Source of the DNA: Homalodisca vitripennis
Lineage: Eukaryota; Arthropoda; Insecta; Hemiptera; Cicadellidae
Reading direction: 5' to 3'
Length of the DNA: 64,000 bases
Assembly: GCF_021130785.1 (NCBI RefSeq)
Contig: NC_060213.1
Span: 71,601,001 to 71,665,000 of the forward strand
The translations under genes and the position numbers were made by a program. Below, one piece after another: positions 24,068 to 36,959 of this stretch. Under the pieces are notes generated by a model. It saw only the letters and a program-made list of their open reading frames with translations, was not told the DNA's origin and made no database searches. Numbering within the stretch: the first letter of the stretch is position 1; each line of letters opens with the position of its first letter.

Positions 24068-26427
24068 GCTGGTACTGCCTGACATGAGACTGTAATTGTA
24101 AAGAAAAAAAAGATGAATGTGAAGTACTACATCAATTGGCTGGCATTAGTGTAGCCTATCACTCGAAAGGCTGGTTTAAAATGGTTTGATGTGTGTGTAT
24201 ATAATGCCAATGTAGCTGTCTGTTGAAGTGTCTTTAAAATTTGTCGAGAAAAATTGATCATTAGACTCTAAACATTGATTCGACGATGATGCATATCCCT
24301 TTATGTGATTTGGCTAGTCTTTAGCGAACAATGTTACATCAGTCTTATGGAAAACCACCCAAGAGTACAGAATTAGAAAGATGTTAACGATTAGAAAAAA
24401 AAGTTAAATATCCGTATCAAGTGCAATGTAACGTTGTAGACGAGAGATATGAGATTTTTAAAACTAAAGTAGCCTTTAACCTTTCGGCTGGAATTCTTCC
24501 GCTTAATAAGTACTCACACGAATGAAAATACACTAATTTATAACAATCATCTACAGCTCAACCCGGCAAGTCTTAGCACGTTATGAGTTGTATTTAATAT
24601 TCACTGAATGATTAATTAGTGAATGGTTAATTTAAAGTTAGAAACAATAAAGCTTACTTAAAGAATTACAATAAGGTTTAATTTACTGCTACTACTTCAA
24701 ACCCCATTATTTTTATCTCCAGCTTCAGTTTTATAGTAATTAGCTTTAAGAAAAGCTCATAATAATTGTCAGTTCTAGGACACTTGAGAGTGAGCAAACT
24801 TATCTTTAGCAAGTAAAATTACCAGGACGAGATATAAAATTCTGATTTTTCAAGTTTACATTACTTAAGGAGGAAAATTGAGATTAATTATAGATTTTCA
24901 GTGGAAATTTATAACTAATATTTACATTTTTATAAGCTTTTTAATTCATATTAATCTTTCTGGTAATCTAAATAAAAAAATATTTTACTCACGTTTTGGA
25001 TTTATAACTTCTCCTATTATACAGTAGTTAAGAAAAATAAAAATACAGAAACTTCATAAAGATTAACATTTTAATTTTCTTATGCTGGAAAATTAAATTT
25101 ACCATAGAAGCTATATTTGGAATAAATTACTAATACTTATCATATATGCATTAGCCAAGGTCTGTCTATTCTGTTAGAGTAACCACTAATCACCGACTCC
25201 ACAACACCATCAGTAGCAACAAGGGGCACCATTAATCTTCAAAACTAGGTTGAAGCAAAAGAAAATTCCTCTATATGTTTTATTTTATTGTGAAAACGAA
25301 GACTATTTCGCAACATATACTAATACGTTTTATATAAAAAAAATTGTACTAAATGCAATTTTAGTATAGTTACTAGGTACAAGTACGCTACACCAAGTAA
25401 GTGTCGTAATAGACTTCGCCGAGGTTGCATAAAACGTTTCACGTCCACAGCTCATTTAATTCCCTGGATAACCTGCTGACAGAGAGTTAAAAAGAAGCAT
25501 ACAAAGTCATTCTTGTAGAAATTAAGTTTTATGCAAAATTTAAAAATACATTTTTAAAATTTATCGACTTATTTTTCCAAATGCTACAAAGAGAATTATT
25601 CTTTGAATTGGTTTTTATATCAGTGTTTGAGTAATTAACATATACACAACTAGTCACTGTATTTGTAGGGTTTGTAAAGCTAAATGTATTACTATGTCAA
25701 ATTTTAATATCCTATTGGTGTATTAAGTTTGTTAATACATTTTTTTATTCTAGTATTATTTCTTCACAATTATGGCTACCCTTAAGGTCAACATAAAAAT
25801 ATTCGCTACCGTTTAACCGAATACCATGGTTCATTATACAGAAATAAAGTTTCATGCACAGTTTAAAGTCTGTAGGTAAGTTCGTTTTCGAGATATCATG
25901 CGGTTAGACAGACAGATAGACAGGCAGTTAGACAGAAATGTAATTTTTCAGCCACACGAGTAGTAAGCTTCCCTAAAACTCCGTTATACAGTTTGACTTT
26001 GCGGGATTCCTTCCAGATTCTACATGTTTTAAAATTATACATTCTACAATTATAGGTCACTACCCTTTCGAACATTATAGATAATCCTGGCTTTTTTAGT
26101 AACTTGTTTTAGTCGCTGAGACATATAGCCTCTTAGACAGCTTTATTTTCATGAAACTGAGGATAGTTTTTAGTTCTAGAGGAAAATTGTAGTTTTCTTA
26201 ATTATTTTACATAATTCCTATTCCTTCGTTGGTACAGGAAATCCATACGTGCTTAGAATTGTATAAGTTTTTTGGGAATTCATAAAGCTTACATGGAATA
26301 GGGATTCATTCCCTAGTCCATTTTAAAGCTGTATCTAACAATGCATGTTATACATTCCTGATGTAACCTATTCAGCATGTGTTGTAACTAGGCTATTTTT
26401 TAGAGTAGTAGAAATTCACTTAAGGAG
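24066..26427. other. No recognisable gene
   Basis: AT-rich DNA. A GACAGACAGATAGACAGGCAG-like purine-rich tract lies at about 25910-25935. A possible dispersed-repeat copy lies at 25378-25436 (compare 45216-45270). Confidence 0.5.
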
Positions 26428-29290
26428 CATTATGGTCTAGCAAAGCTATCTAGGACATTATGGTCTAGCATGAGGAAATCTCTACCATTGCAATTGATGG
26501 CTATGACCTCAGGGCTTCCTTCTGCCGACCTCAGTATAAGCGTGGAGGTGTGGCTCTCTTCCTAAAATCTGGGATTGAAAGTAAGTTGCTGACTAATATT
26601 GATAGTTTTGCATGCATATCTGACTTTGAAATGTGTGGGCTATTTATTGCATATTATAAGATTGTTCTTATTAATTTATATAGAGTTCCTGATAAAAGAA
26701 AATATTCTATTGACAATTTTATTGCTAAGTTACATGATGTGGTGAATTATATATTTATCACAGATTCCAATTGCAATATTGTGATTGCGGGGGACTATAA
26801 TATTAATATTTTACAGCCTCATAGCTATAATACTCAAAACTTCTTTAGCTTACTAGGTATGTGTGGTATGAGAAACACAATAACTGAAGTTACTAGACCA
26901 TCCGTTTCAGCAAATAGACTTGGTTACTTTAATGTAGGCTCATGCATTGACAATTTTTTGACAAATGTCCACTCTGATCACTGTTCGGCTAGTGTCATAC
27001 CGACTCTTTCCACTTCAGATCATGATGCAATCATTTTGAAAATAGCCGTTGATCAGGTAGAGTTTTATCAAGCGAGGAAAGAACAAAAAACTGTATTTTG
27101 TAGGCAAATGTCAGATCTTGGTTTAAAAAATTGTATCTTCTTGCTGAGCACAGTAAGTTGGCTTTTCATGTACTCTTGTACAGAACCCGCTGATATGGCA
27201 TACTGTTTCTTGGCCTGTTTTTTAAATGTAGTAAATGTGTCATACCGCTTAACTAAGAAAATAGTAAAGTTTTAAAACATTCCAATGCAAAAAATTGGTA
27301 TACAGAAGAACTTCATAAATTGAAAGAAGCCTGTCTTGACTATTATTATGCTGCCAAAGACTCACAGTGTATTAATTTTAAAACTGTTTATAATGATCTC
27401 AAACTTAGATATAAACAAAAGTTACAGGCTACACATGCTTACTACTCAAATCTCATAGAAAGTTCATCAAATAAATAAAAAAACAACTTGGTCTCTTATG
27501 GAGGACTTGACTCACATTAGTACTAAAGCCAGATTTACTCTTAGTGATACTAGCCTAACACCTGAAGGTTTCAACAACCAATGGACACCATGGACCATAT
27601 GGACACCAATGCTATACCATATAATATGGAAAATGTTTTTCGTCCTTTCTCAGTACCAATACACCAAGCCATTTCAACTTTACTGAAGTGACAGTGGAAG
27701 ATGAATATGGTGTAATAATAAATCTTAAAAAAAGTATTTATCTGGATGTATATGGACTGAACTCTCTAATCATCAAACAAGCTGCCTACTACATTTGCGA
27801 ACCATTGACTTGTCTCTTTAATAGGTGCATTGAAGTGGATACATTTCCCGACTGTTTAAAATGCTTTAAGGTTGTGCCTGTACATAAAAAAGGCAGCAAG
27901 TCAGAGTACAGTAAATTGTAGGCCTATAAGCATTATTACTGTCCTATCAAAAATATTTGAGGTTTTATTGAATCGAAAAATTGTAAATTATTTAGAATCA
28001 CACTCTCTATTCAGCAAGTGTCAGTATCGTTTTAGAGCAAAGCGCAGTACAGTAGACGCGGTTTTATCATACACTCTTAAATGCTCTGAAGGCTTAGAAA
28101 ACAAGTTTAGTGTAGGTGGAAGGATGTATGATTTTACCAAAGCCTTCGACACTGTTTGTCACAAAATTCTTCTGCAGAAATTAAAGCACTACGGATTTCA
28201 AGATTCAAGTGTTGCACTCATGAAATCTTACCTCGATAAACGTTATCAGGCTGTTTGTTTGGAGGGCAGTGTATCTACTTTTCAGTTGATGGACCATGGA
28301 GTCCCACAGGGCTCAGTGTTGGGACCACTGTTATTCATAATTTATGCAAATTACCTCCCCAATGCCATTCAGAGTGAATCGGTGGAAGCTTACCAGTTTG
28401 CTGATGACTTAGCACTTTGATGTATGTGAGAGGAGTAGCATGGCATTGAATTTGAAATTGGATGAGTTATCAAACATCATACAAAATTGGTCTGAAGCAA
28501 ATAGTCTCTGCCTCAATGACGCTAAAACGTTGGACATCAAATTTACATCAAATCGCACTTGAAATATGCATTCTGAAGCTGTCAAGTTCCTTGGTGTGCA
28601 CCTTGAATCTACTTTGGGATGGGAGACACACATTAGCTCGCTCGTCAAGAAAATTTGTAGCGGAATATTTCCTCTCAGAGTCCTTTATCGCACCATCTCA
28701 ATTCAGGCCTTGCTTACCGCATACTATGCCCATATTCATAGCCACTTGGCATATGGAGCTATTCCCTGGGGAAACCATTCTACTGCTATTCGTCTACTGG
28801 TTCTTCAAAAGAGAGCATTAAGGGTAATGACAGGAGCCCCATCTAGAGCACATTGTAGACCAATCTTCAAAGAACTTGGAATTTTGACCTTGCCAACAAT
28901 GTTTGTTCTTGACTTTTAAGTTTTTTCAGATGCAAGATTGGAAACTTTTCAGCCTTTGAAGATATACATGAGCATAATACCAGACAGGATCTCTTCATTA
29001 AATTTCATAAATATGCAAGAACTCAAAAAAGTTTTGAGGTAGTATCAGTGGAGCTTTTCAATATTTTATATGTTGTCACAAGACTTTTGTCTGTAAAGCA
29101 CTTCATACAAAAGCTCAAAAGATTTCTTACCAACAACCCAATTTACAGTTATTTGGAGTTTTTTGATATTATACATCTTTTTGAATAATTTATAAAAATT
29201 TTTGTTTCTTTGTATGTAATTTACTGTTTACTCTAAAACTAATTTTTGACACTATTCCATGTAACATGATTATCACGAATAAAGATAAAG
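26428..29290 (+). mobile_element. Second non-LTR retrotransposon, diverged from the first and degraded
   Basis: Endonuclease then reverse transcriptase in the + direction, followed by a short 3' UTR ending in ATAAAGATAAAG at about 29278-29289. The protein differs clearly from the element at 1-3438, so it is a different family of the same broad CR1/Jockey-like group. No ORF1 was found, so the 5' end is probably truncated; similarity to an endonuclease begins about 26470. A 15-base segment (CATTATGGTCTAGCA) is duplicated 28 bases apart at 26428 and 26456. Confidence 0.9.
26472..29188 (+). pseudogene. ORF2 of the second non-LTR element: endonuclease-reverse transcriptase, multiply broken
   Basis: The endonuclease shows KRGGVALFLK (about 26535-26565), GDYNINI (about 26790) and TSDHDAII (about 27018). 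The RT fragments show SKIFEVLLNRKI, RSTVDAV, DFTKAFDTV (motif A, about 28130), VPQGSVLGPLLF (motif B, about 28300) and FADD (motif C, about 28397). The C-terminal extension continues through LVLQKRALRVMTGA (about 28800) and, in a shifted frame, to a stop at 29186-29188. Frame breaks occur around 27275, 27470, 27690, 27915, 28420, 28560 and 28918, so the gene is dead. Unlike the first element, the breaks are not confined to homopolymers, which fits an older insertion. Confidence 0.9.
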
Positions 29291-29292
29291 TC

Positions 29293-29326
29293 CATAGAGT
29301 CCAGACTCTTGACTCTGGACTCTATG
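29293..29326. repeat. Perfect 13-bp hairpin at the 3' edge of the second retrotransposon
   Basis: CATAGAGTCCAGA (29293-29305) and its exact inverse (29314-29326) with an 8-base loop, directly after the ATAAAG-type tail. Confidence 0.92.
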
Positions 29327-29489
29327 CTAACTCAGGCAGCTGCAAGATGTCTCCTTTTTATGTTGTGGCAATAATTCCAGTTCCGGGTATAGTTCATAAA
29401 AACTTGGTTCATAAGTATTTTATTCATACTTTACCTATGAAAAAATGTAATGAAGACGTACTAAAAATCTTTTAAAAATAAACAAAAAT

Positions 29490-30165
29490 GTATTGGAAAT
29501 GTAGTGCCATCTGCTACATATAAACAAAAACTCTATTTAAGATGTTTGTAAAACTCTATTTAAAATCTAATATTTGTACATATACACGAAAATTGTCGGA
29601 AATCTAGTCAAATTTGCTACAAATAAAAGTAATATATTTAGAAAATAGATGACAAATCTGCTTGGAACCAATGTAAAATCTGCTTGAAATTAATGTAAAA
29701 TCTGCTTGAAATTAATGTAAAATCTGCTTGGAATCAATGTAAAATCAATTGGAACTGTTAACAAACCTACTTTGAACTAAAGTGAAATCTGCTTGAAGGT
29801 AGTGTAAAAACTGCTTGGAATCAATGTAAAAAAATTATTGGAATCAATGACAAATTTATTGGAAATCTTTCAGAATCTGCTTCAAAAAATTCTAATGTAA
29901 ATTTTTTTAAATCTTCTTCGTGAGACCACCACGAGAGATTGCTTTGAGGGAATACATTTTAAATAGAATTTACATAGATTTGAAGCAGATGTTACTACAT
30001 TTGTAATAGATTTTCGTTTATTTACAGAAGATTTTACGGAATTTGTTTCCCTGATTCGAAGCAGGTTTGACTACATTTATATTAGATCTTGGCTTATTTT
30101 AAGAACATTTCTCTGCGTTTTCATTACATTTTTCGTTTCGTAGCTGCGCAATCTACATTTCCTAT
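29490..30165. repeat. 22-bp minisatellite with inverted downstream copies (fold-back)
   Basis: From 29654 to about 29895, about eleven units of roughly 22 bp follow one another, with a core like AAATCTGCTTGAAATTAATG; the best units are exactly 22 bases. After a small hairpin (TCGTG 29918-29922, CACGA 29930-29934), diverged units appear in the opposite orientation, such as GAAGCAGATGTTACTACATT at about 29982 and GAAGCAGGTTTGACTACATT at about 30060. Outer segments near 29500 and 30145 also look like inverted partners. The whole could fold into one long imperfect stem. Confidence 0.75.
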
Positions 30166-31316
30166 AGATTTTATTAAACAGTAACCTCACCGATCCATTT
30201 TTCTTAATCTAGACAAATCTAACGATTTATATATATCGTTTTTTTTATTTTTATATATATGTACCAGATGTTTGATTTATGCAACATTTAGGCAAATATG
30301 TTACTCCTAGGTACAGGTAAAAATACGACATTAGATGGCAGTGCCAATTTTATAATATAAGCCTATAATTATATTTAAAATATGACATTTGTATTGTAAA
30401 CTATTTTATGTGTAAATTTAACTTATACATAAAATGCATACTTTAAGAAGTTTTCAGGCTTTGTTCTCTTCAAAGAATATTTAAATCGTGTGATAAACCG
30501 TAAGACTTACTGTCCTAACTTAGTTAGGGAGAGTATGAGAATATTTTTTATATCTTAAAATTTTTATTCTAGTCCATTGTACATTTAAGCGGAAAATATT
30601 TCACAAACATTTTTCTATAACGTATTTGATATTAATTTAGTGAAATATAAAGACTATTAAATTATTAAATGCAAGCTCAATAAAGGTTACTTTAAATAAC
30701 TACATTTTAAAATATAAAAACATTATTATACCCTAAAAATATTGTTTTTGTGATGACTGTGGGGTGTTTCGCAGCTTTTAACATATATTTATAATCATAG
30801 TTAGGCACTTTAAACTAACGACTTTATATAGATATTGTAACAGCTTTTATTTGTTAGGAATGAAACAAAATGTTTTGGAGCCTATTTAAACTTACAAGAA
30901 GAACTTAAACGCACATCCTGTATTAAATAAACCTTTAACGGGGTTTTAAGTAGTTTTAATATGCATTTTAATAATGGAAAGTCCGAAGAAGAAGTCATTA
31001 GCATAAATTTACTAAAATAAAAAGAAGATCAATTACAGTAACAAATTTTGTGTTGTTAATATCTACCAGTAATATATTTAATGCAGTAGTAGTTAATGAA
31101 ATATCGTGTATAATTGTAATTATTAATAACTGGTACAAGGAAAGAAAATGACTTATCTTTAACTTTACCAAGAAATAAATTACATAATATTATAAATTAA
31201 AAGTCGACAAACATTTTATCTCCAGCAGATTTTCTTTAAATGTATGGATTATTGCTTCTTTATAAACTGGGGGGAAAATTATTACTAGGGAAAAATTTAT
31301 AACTAAGGGAAAATGT

Positions 31317-31357
31317 AAAATGTGAAGATGAATTGGCAAAATTCATCTTCACATTTT
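31317..31357. repeat. Perfect 18-bp hairpin with 5-base loop
   Basis: AAAATGTGAAGATGAATT (31317-31334) and its exact inverse (31340-31357), loop GGCAA. No flanking element explains it. Confidence 0.95.
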
Positions 31358-32083
31358 TATGTGTGTATTATAATTAACACGAAAGTTTTATAATTTAAGC
31401 CGTGTCCAAACATTGCGAATACAAATAAAATCTTGAAATATTTTATCATCGCTATAGTATAGTAATGTTAATCTAACAAATGTCATCCCAAAACTATTGA
31501 GGTTTTAGGTTATTTTCTAATCGACTGCATAATATTATCATTATTTCCAACAATCAACTGTTTCCCGGGAAACCAACTTGTGAAAGTTGATATTTTGTAA
31601 TTTTATGCAGTTCATATTTTATCAGCCCAAAAGCAACAATAAGAAAACAAACAGTGGCCAGACTTGTCTGAAATATGTATATTAGATGTGAGTCGGCTAA
31701 GACAAAGATGAAGTGTCAGGAAGATTGATGGTAACTCCCTACTTCCGTTTGTCAACTAAAAACAACTAAGTGAACTTTACTGGTTGTTAATTACAGAATC
31801 ATATTAGTACTAGTACTAAAAGGCATGTGTCATGTATTGCGTTTTTAATAATCTACTATATTATGTAGATCTATAGTATATAGTTATGTTATTCGGTAGT
31901 TATTTTAATGTTGTGAAAGACAGGAATCCTTTGTTTATAAAAGATAGTTTACGACTTTGAAGACGTATTTATGTTTTATTTATTTTAATTACCATTCTGA
32001 TTATTGATGTTTTCTAAGTAATCAACTATTTTATCTTAAATGTGTCACATAAACACTAAACAAAGCTTTGAGTGTGACTAAGC

Positions 32084-32102
32084 ATATATATATATATATA
32101 TA
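32084..32102. repeat. (TA)n microsatellite, short
   Basis: About nine TA units. Confidence 0.95.
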
Positions 32103-34028
32103 CTGTAGCTAATAAAGTTAGAATTTAAAATAAAATACGCAAATACCCATGGGTACAATACAATATCACACATGCATTCTAGTAGTTGTGGTTCACAACC
32201 TACATCCGAGTGAAAACCAGCCTAGTCAAGAGCAAACCGTCTTATCTGATGGGTTTCTTGCTCCATCTTTACTCTTACTTACATATTTTTTTTGGAACCA
32301 ACAAGAAGTGTGAATGTTGACTTTGGACTCTAAAATCCACATCCGTCTGAAACAGTTACAAAATATTCGGCAGCGAAAAAGCTCAAAACGAACTCTGCAT
32401 CCTTTCGTCGTCAGGCACACCAAGGACAACTTACACAACTTACACTAGAAGATGAGGTTTCTCATTTTCTGGTTAGGTTCACAAGATGTGACAATCCTTT
32501 TAATTCGGTGCTCCGCTAAAATTTACTTCTGCAGTCATGCCATTTGGTTGATTCATACATTTATATTTATTGTAAAATTTTACTGTATATAAATAAAGTT
32601 TAAATAATAAACCTTGATAAACAAATGGCAGAGCGGTGTATATCTGAACTAATATAAATGTAATGTATTGGCTACTGCATCAATCCCATATGGGTAGATT
32701 TAATTGTTTAACAGGATTATTCCATTGATTTGACACTGAAATGCACTTTTTATATATGTGTTATCGAATAATTTTGATAAATAAAAATTCTGAAATATTT
32801 ATATATTTAACATTAGTTTATTCGTGTTTTTATTGAAATTATAAGTTTTATTTGAACTGCATTTTATTTTAGTACCTTTTATTTGCACGCTATAATACAA
32901 ACGGAAGTGTACACATTCAAAGTAGATTATTATGTATGAGTTTATGAAAAATTTAAATTAAAACTTATATTGTCTTTGTTTAACAGAAGCAAAACCACTC
33001 AACTACATGTATAATATGTACTTATTTTCCCTATAAGGTTACATGCATTATGCTTCCTCCTTATCTGAACACCCGGTTTGCTTTTTCGCTTGCTACCGTG
33101 TTGCACACTTTTTCAACTTTCAGCTACTGTAAACATGCCGCAGCACAATGTAGAGGAGCCAGTTTTAAACATCTAACCCGATTTAACAAGATTTTCATTA
33201 AATTTATATTTTTCGATTGAATAATAAAATATAAATAAAAAGTCCTGAAAAAAGTAACTGGGTTGGATTTGTAATTGCCGAAATTTTTTGTGAAACTTAG
33301 ATAATACCACTTGATTGTTTCAAGTAGTATGTTACGAGATCAAAATCGGGTTTACTGTTGAGATCTCGTATTGTAAAATTGTCACAGACAATCGTGTTCT
33401 TTACTTATAATAGTTGGTATTTGTTCTTGCAAACAAAAACACATGTGCAGTTTGCCAAGAATTTCTTAAATATTTATAGAAAATCTTATTTAAGTATTTT
33501 AGGAGTATTAGAATTTATGTTAAGAAATTAATATTTTTTATTTTATTCAAATATATAAGTGATTCTTGTTATTAGATATCAAAATAACAAAAATTTAAAG
33601 ATCTTCACAAACTTTAGTATTTGTAGTGTTTGTGTATCCCTTATTTTTTTCCAAAAAGTACTATTTCAATGAATTTATTTTATTGTCTTATTGGTAGATA
33701 TATAATTTAATGAGTACCATCCATTCCTCAAGAAAAAAGCAAAATTTAACAGTAAAACAACATTGCTTGAGTATTGATATTGGAAAACAAATTGGTTTAT
33801 AACAAAAAGTAAAGCCTTTGTGGAGTAATGGTTAAAGTCACAGCCACATTAAAGAGTACCTATTGTGAATTTCATTATATTACTTAATTATAAATTTATT
33901 AAAATATAAAAGAAATTTTAATATACTTAGCCGTTCAGCTACTTCAATAAAATTCATTTTCACCAAGGTAAATATAAAACGACATAGCGGATGTCCGAGA
34001 GCCACAGGCATATATTACATCTTGTATA

Positions 34029-34145
34029 AGATCTGAGAATGTTTATTTCTCCAACCAGAAATGCAGTGTTGACCAGACTCTATCTGCCTCAGTAGGCCAG
34101 ATGTAACCAAACAACTGACGGCTGTTAACCTACTCTTGGTGCTTA
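34029..34145 (+). repeat. Dispersed repeat, copy 2
   Basis: Matches 23791-23908 in the same orientation: AGATCTGAGAATGTTTATTT, then GACCAGACTCTA, then GTAACCAAACAACTGACGG. The best-conserved block is at 34102-34125. Confidence 0.85.
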
Positions 34146-34618
34146 CTAAACTGAACTAAACAACGGGATCGTCACAATAATATCTGTGAGACGTTTTCAG
34201 ACGTGATGCAACTTCCCTTAGTTTATAAATTTACTGTTTTGTAAGGGATTTCCTTGACGATATTATGGACGCTTTAAATTATTTGCATAAATTCCTACAA
34301 CTGGTGGGTTAGATGTCTACATAAATACTGATTAAAGTTATTCTGCTTTGTATTTTATTAATTGAAGAGACTCAGTAAATGTTATAAATCTAAAACTGTA
34401 CCAGTACATAATAAGTATTGCATAATCATCTGTAAGTGTATATATTAGCATCTAATGACAGTATACTTATGTGGTTATGTTGTGGGAGAAATCATTTTTA
34501 ATTAGTACAAAATTATGTATTGCTTACATTTTACTCACGAAAATATGTGTACTATTTAATTTAATAAATTAAAACAGTGGCGTACAATCTATAAACAGCG
34601 TATGGAACCATATATAGA

Positions 34619-34624
<6 letters not shown>
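34146..34624. other. No recognisable gene
   Basis: AT-rich DNA with no open frame of note. Confidence 0.5.

Positions 34625-34676
<52 letters not shown>
34625..34676. repeat. (TA)n microsatellite
   Basis: About 26 TA units, directly before the dispersed repeat at 34695. Confidence 0.97.
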
Positions 34677-34680
<4 letters not shown>

Positions 34681-34694
34681 TCAAGATCACTAAA

Positions 34695-34773
34695 GTAGAA
34701 TAAATCAAAGTTTTCTGTATAGCAACAGTGAATTATTCAGTTGATGTTTGTCCACGGTCAGACACTGACAAGA
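34695..34773 (+). repeat. Dispersed repeat family B, copy 1
   Basis: Matches the reverse complement of 44972-45046. Shared blocks include GTTTTCTGTAT, GTGAATTATTCAG and ATGTTTGTCCACGG. A three-base insertion and about ten substitutions separate the copies. Confidence 0.85.
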
Positions 34774-36959
34774 AAAACAAGGTTACTTTGTACTGCGTCT
34801 GCTTTCTTTCACAAATACGTGTATTGATTTCAAATCAAATTGTTTATTTGTAAATTCATACCAACAGTTCTTTCTCAACACGATTGTGTTAGTTTGTATT
34901 TTTATTATGCAATTGGTGGTAGTGTAAAATGTAATTTAAGACATATCACATTGATAGTTTACTTACAAATTTTTGTCTAAGAATTCTTTGCAGCATGATA
35001 CTTTAAACATTAAAATAAATATAGGTTCCATAACTTTACTGTGATCGAAAAGAAACGTTCTAAAACATAACATATTATAAAAAAGTAACATATAATTTGT
35101 AACGAAAAGGAGATTAATGTCTACATTGCACAACTATTCATGAAGGAAGCAGTATGCAAAATCTTGGATGATTCCATTCTCAAATGGGAGATCTGACACG
35201 ATGTAACGGATTGTTTGCCTCGGCAATACAAATTCACTCTGTGAGCTTTCAGCACGGCCTCATCGGTACAGAGAGTCCGGCCCATCTACCCACTCTTGTG
35301 TGCGTACGGTTCAGAGTATCACTATTACTAGCAATACTAAGAAAGTAATTTTACGGTTAACATGTGATTTTATGGTCCTTTTCCGTTAAATCACCACCAT
35401 TACTGTTGGGTTTCCGTTTATTCAACATCAATAAAAGTATTAAATACGGCTATTTAAATGTTCAACGCACTTTCAAATGTTCATTTCGGTTTTTTTGTTC
35501 TTCTAGGATGCATGCAAACGTTATATTACCTCCTAGTGATAAAAATAACCAACCACGGACCCGGCGACGTATCCAGACAATCAGTGTTCCTCGAGGTACA
35601 ACTATGAATAATGTGTCAGCTTGCTAGTGAGTGGGACAGTAAAGAGCAGGCAGTGCGAGTGTTATAATTGAGATGTATTTTGCACAACCTGAAATTGTGT
35701 GGAATATTATTGCGGCTCAGTAACATTCAAGATTGTTTGTCGTGTTCAAAACGAGAGTCTGAAAAGTTCAAGCATGTGCGAGCGGATACTTTTTGACGTG
35801 TTCTTGTTTAGAGTACTAGACGATAATTTTATTTATATATTGTCGGAGCATAAAGCATTCTTTTGTGAAGTGTTGAGAAGACAAACTAAACATGAACCAC
35901 AATACAATTGTTGATTCGAACATATATATGCGTGAGATATGAGAATACATTTTGATGAGCAGCAATGCGGTTATCGGAGGTTCTAATGCTACCGTTGAAA
36001 TAAAGTTGTGTCGTTGAATGAAGGTACAACAGAGGTACATTGTTCCTGAATCAGTTAGGTTTTGAGTGGAATTTTCTGAAAAAAAGAATGTTTTGCTGTG
36101 TGAAATATTTTCCAAATTGATAAAAGAAAGAAAATATTAGTGATAATGGCTAAGTGCAGCTTATTATCACTGAATGGCAACCAACACATGTAAAAAAGCT
36201 GCTGATTCCAGCCAGACAGCCAAGCATTTATCAAGTCACTGGTCGCTGCCTTGTTGATTATTTAGTTAATTCACTCTTAATCCACTTGATCACTGTTTTA
36301 ACCTCTGAATTGAGAAACTATACAAAATTTCAAGTCTAAAATCTTAATTTTAAAATCACAATTTTGTATTATTTTATTATTCCAACATAATTGACTAGAA
36401 AAAGAAGTTAAATTTCTAGAAAAAAATTCAATTTTATATTATATGTATAATAAGAAACAGATAAACCTAAAAAAAAGTTGATTTGTTCAAGTAACTGACA
36501 TTGTCATTCTAATAAATTGTCAAGTACAACATCTGCCACTGTAAAAAAGCAGTAACACCTACCTGTTGATAACGCATTGTTGGCCGATATTCCTACAGTC
36601 TGTAGACTGTTTCACTCACTCTTTTTTTTGCAAAACAAAACTTGTCCTACGATTTTCAAAATGAACATATAGATAATTATGGGAATCAAACGTACTCAGT
36701 TAAACTGAACTTGTAATTTTTAATATTTATCCTGGGAATCAGCTGATCCCAGTGGAATGAGCTGGATTCATGATAATATAATTCCTGAAGAATTGTATCC
36801 AGCCAAACCAAACATAAAAATATTGTCATTTACTTAATTGATTATTTTTACGATATTATTTCTTCAATTCGAAATTGGACAATCATACAAACCAAACTGA
36901 AAAGAAAAACATATTACTCAACTTATTATTAGTAACCAACTAAACTCGGAATCTTTATT
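34774..36959. other. No firm gene; possible short exon near 35508
   Basis: Less AT-rich than its neighbours between 35200 and 35650. A polypyrimidine tract ending in TTCTTCTAG (AG at 35505-35506) is followed by an ATG at 35508 and 39 codons to a TAG at 35625-35627. This looks like a splice acceptor plus short terminal coding exon, but no upstream partner is visible, so I do not call a gene. Confidence 0.25.

Larger units (their letters stand above)
30166..34028. other. No recognisable gene; one strong hairpin and a (TA)n tract
   Basis: Very AT-rich DNA. It contains the hairpin at 31317-31357 and (TA)n at 32084-32102. The open frame at 32226-32438 (-) is Cys-rich but matches nothing I know and lacks supporting signals. 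Confidence 0.5.

Noticed and set aside
23888..24082. Open frame with Leu-Ser repeats
   Set aside because: Produced by (CT)n.
29654..29895. CRISPR-like regular array
   Set aside because: Units are contiguous 22-mers without unique spacers, in a eukaryotic context; it is a minisatellite.
32226..32438. Cys-rich 70-residue frame on -
   Set aside because: Cys spacing matches no known family; no splice or promoter context.
33815..33850. A-box-like TGGAGTAATGGTTAAAG, possible SINE
   Set aside because: No B box follows at the right distance.
36732..36750. Near-palindrome TGGGAATCAGCTGATCCCA
   Set aside because: Short, with a one-base bulge; no context to support an operator or element end.
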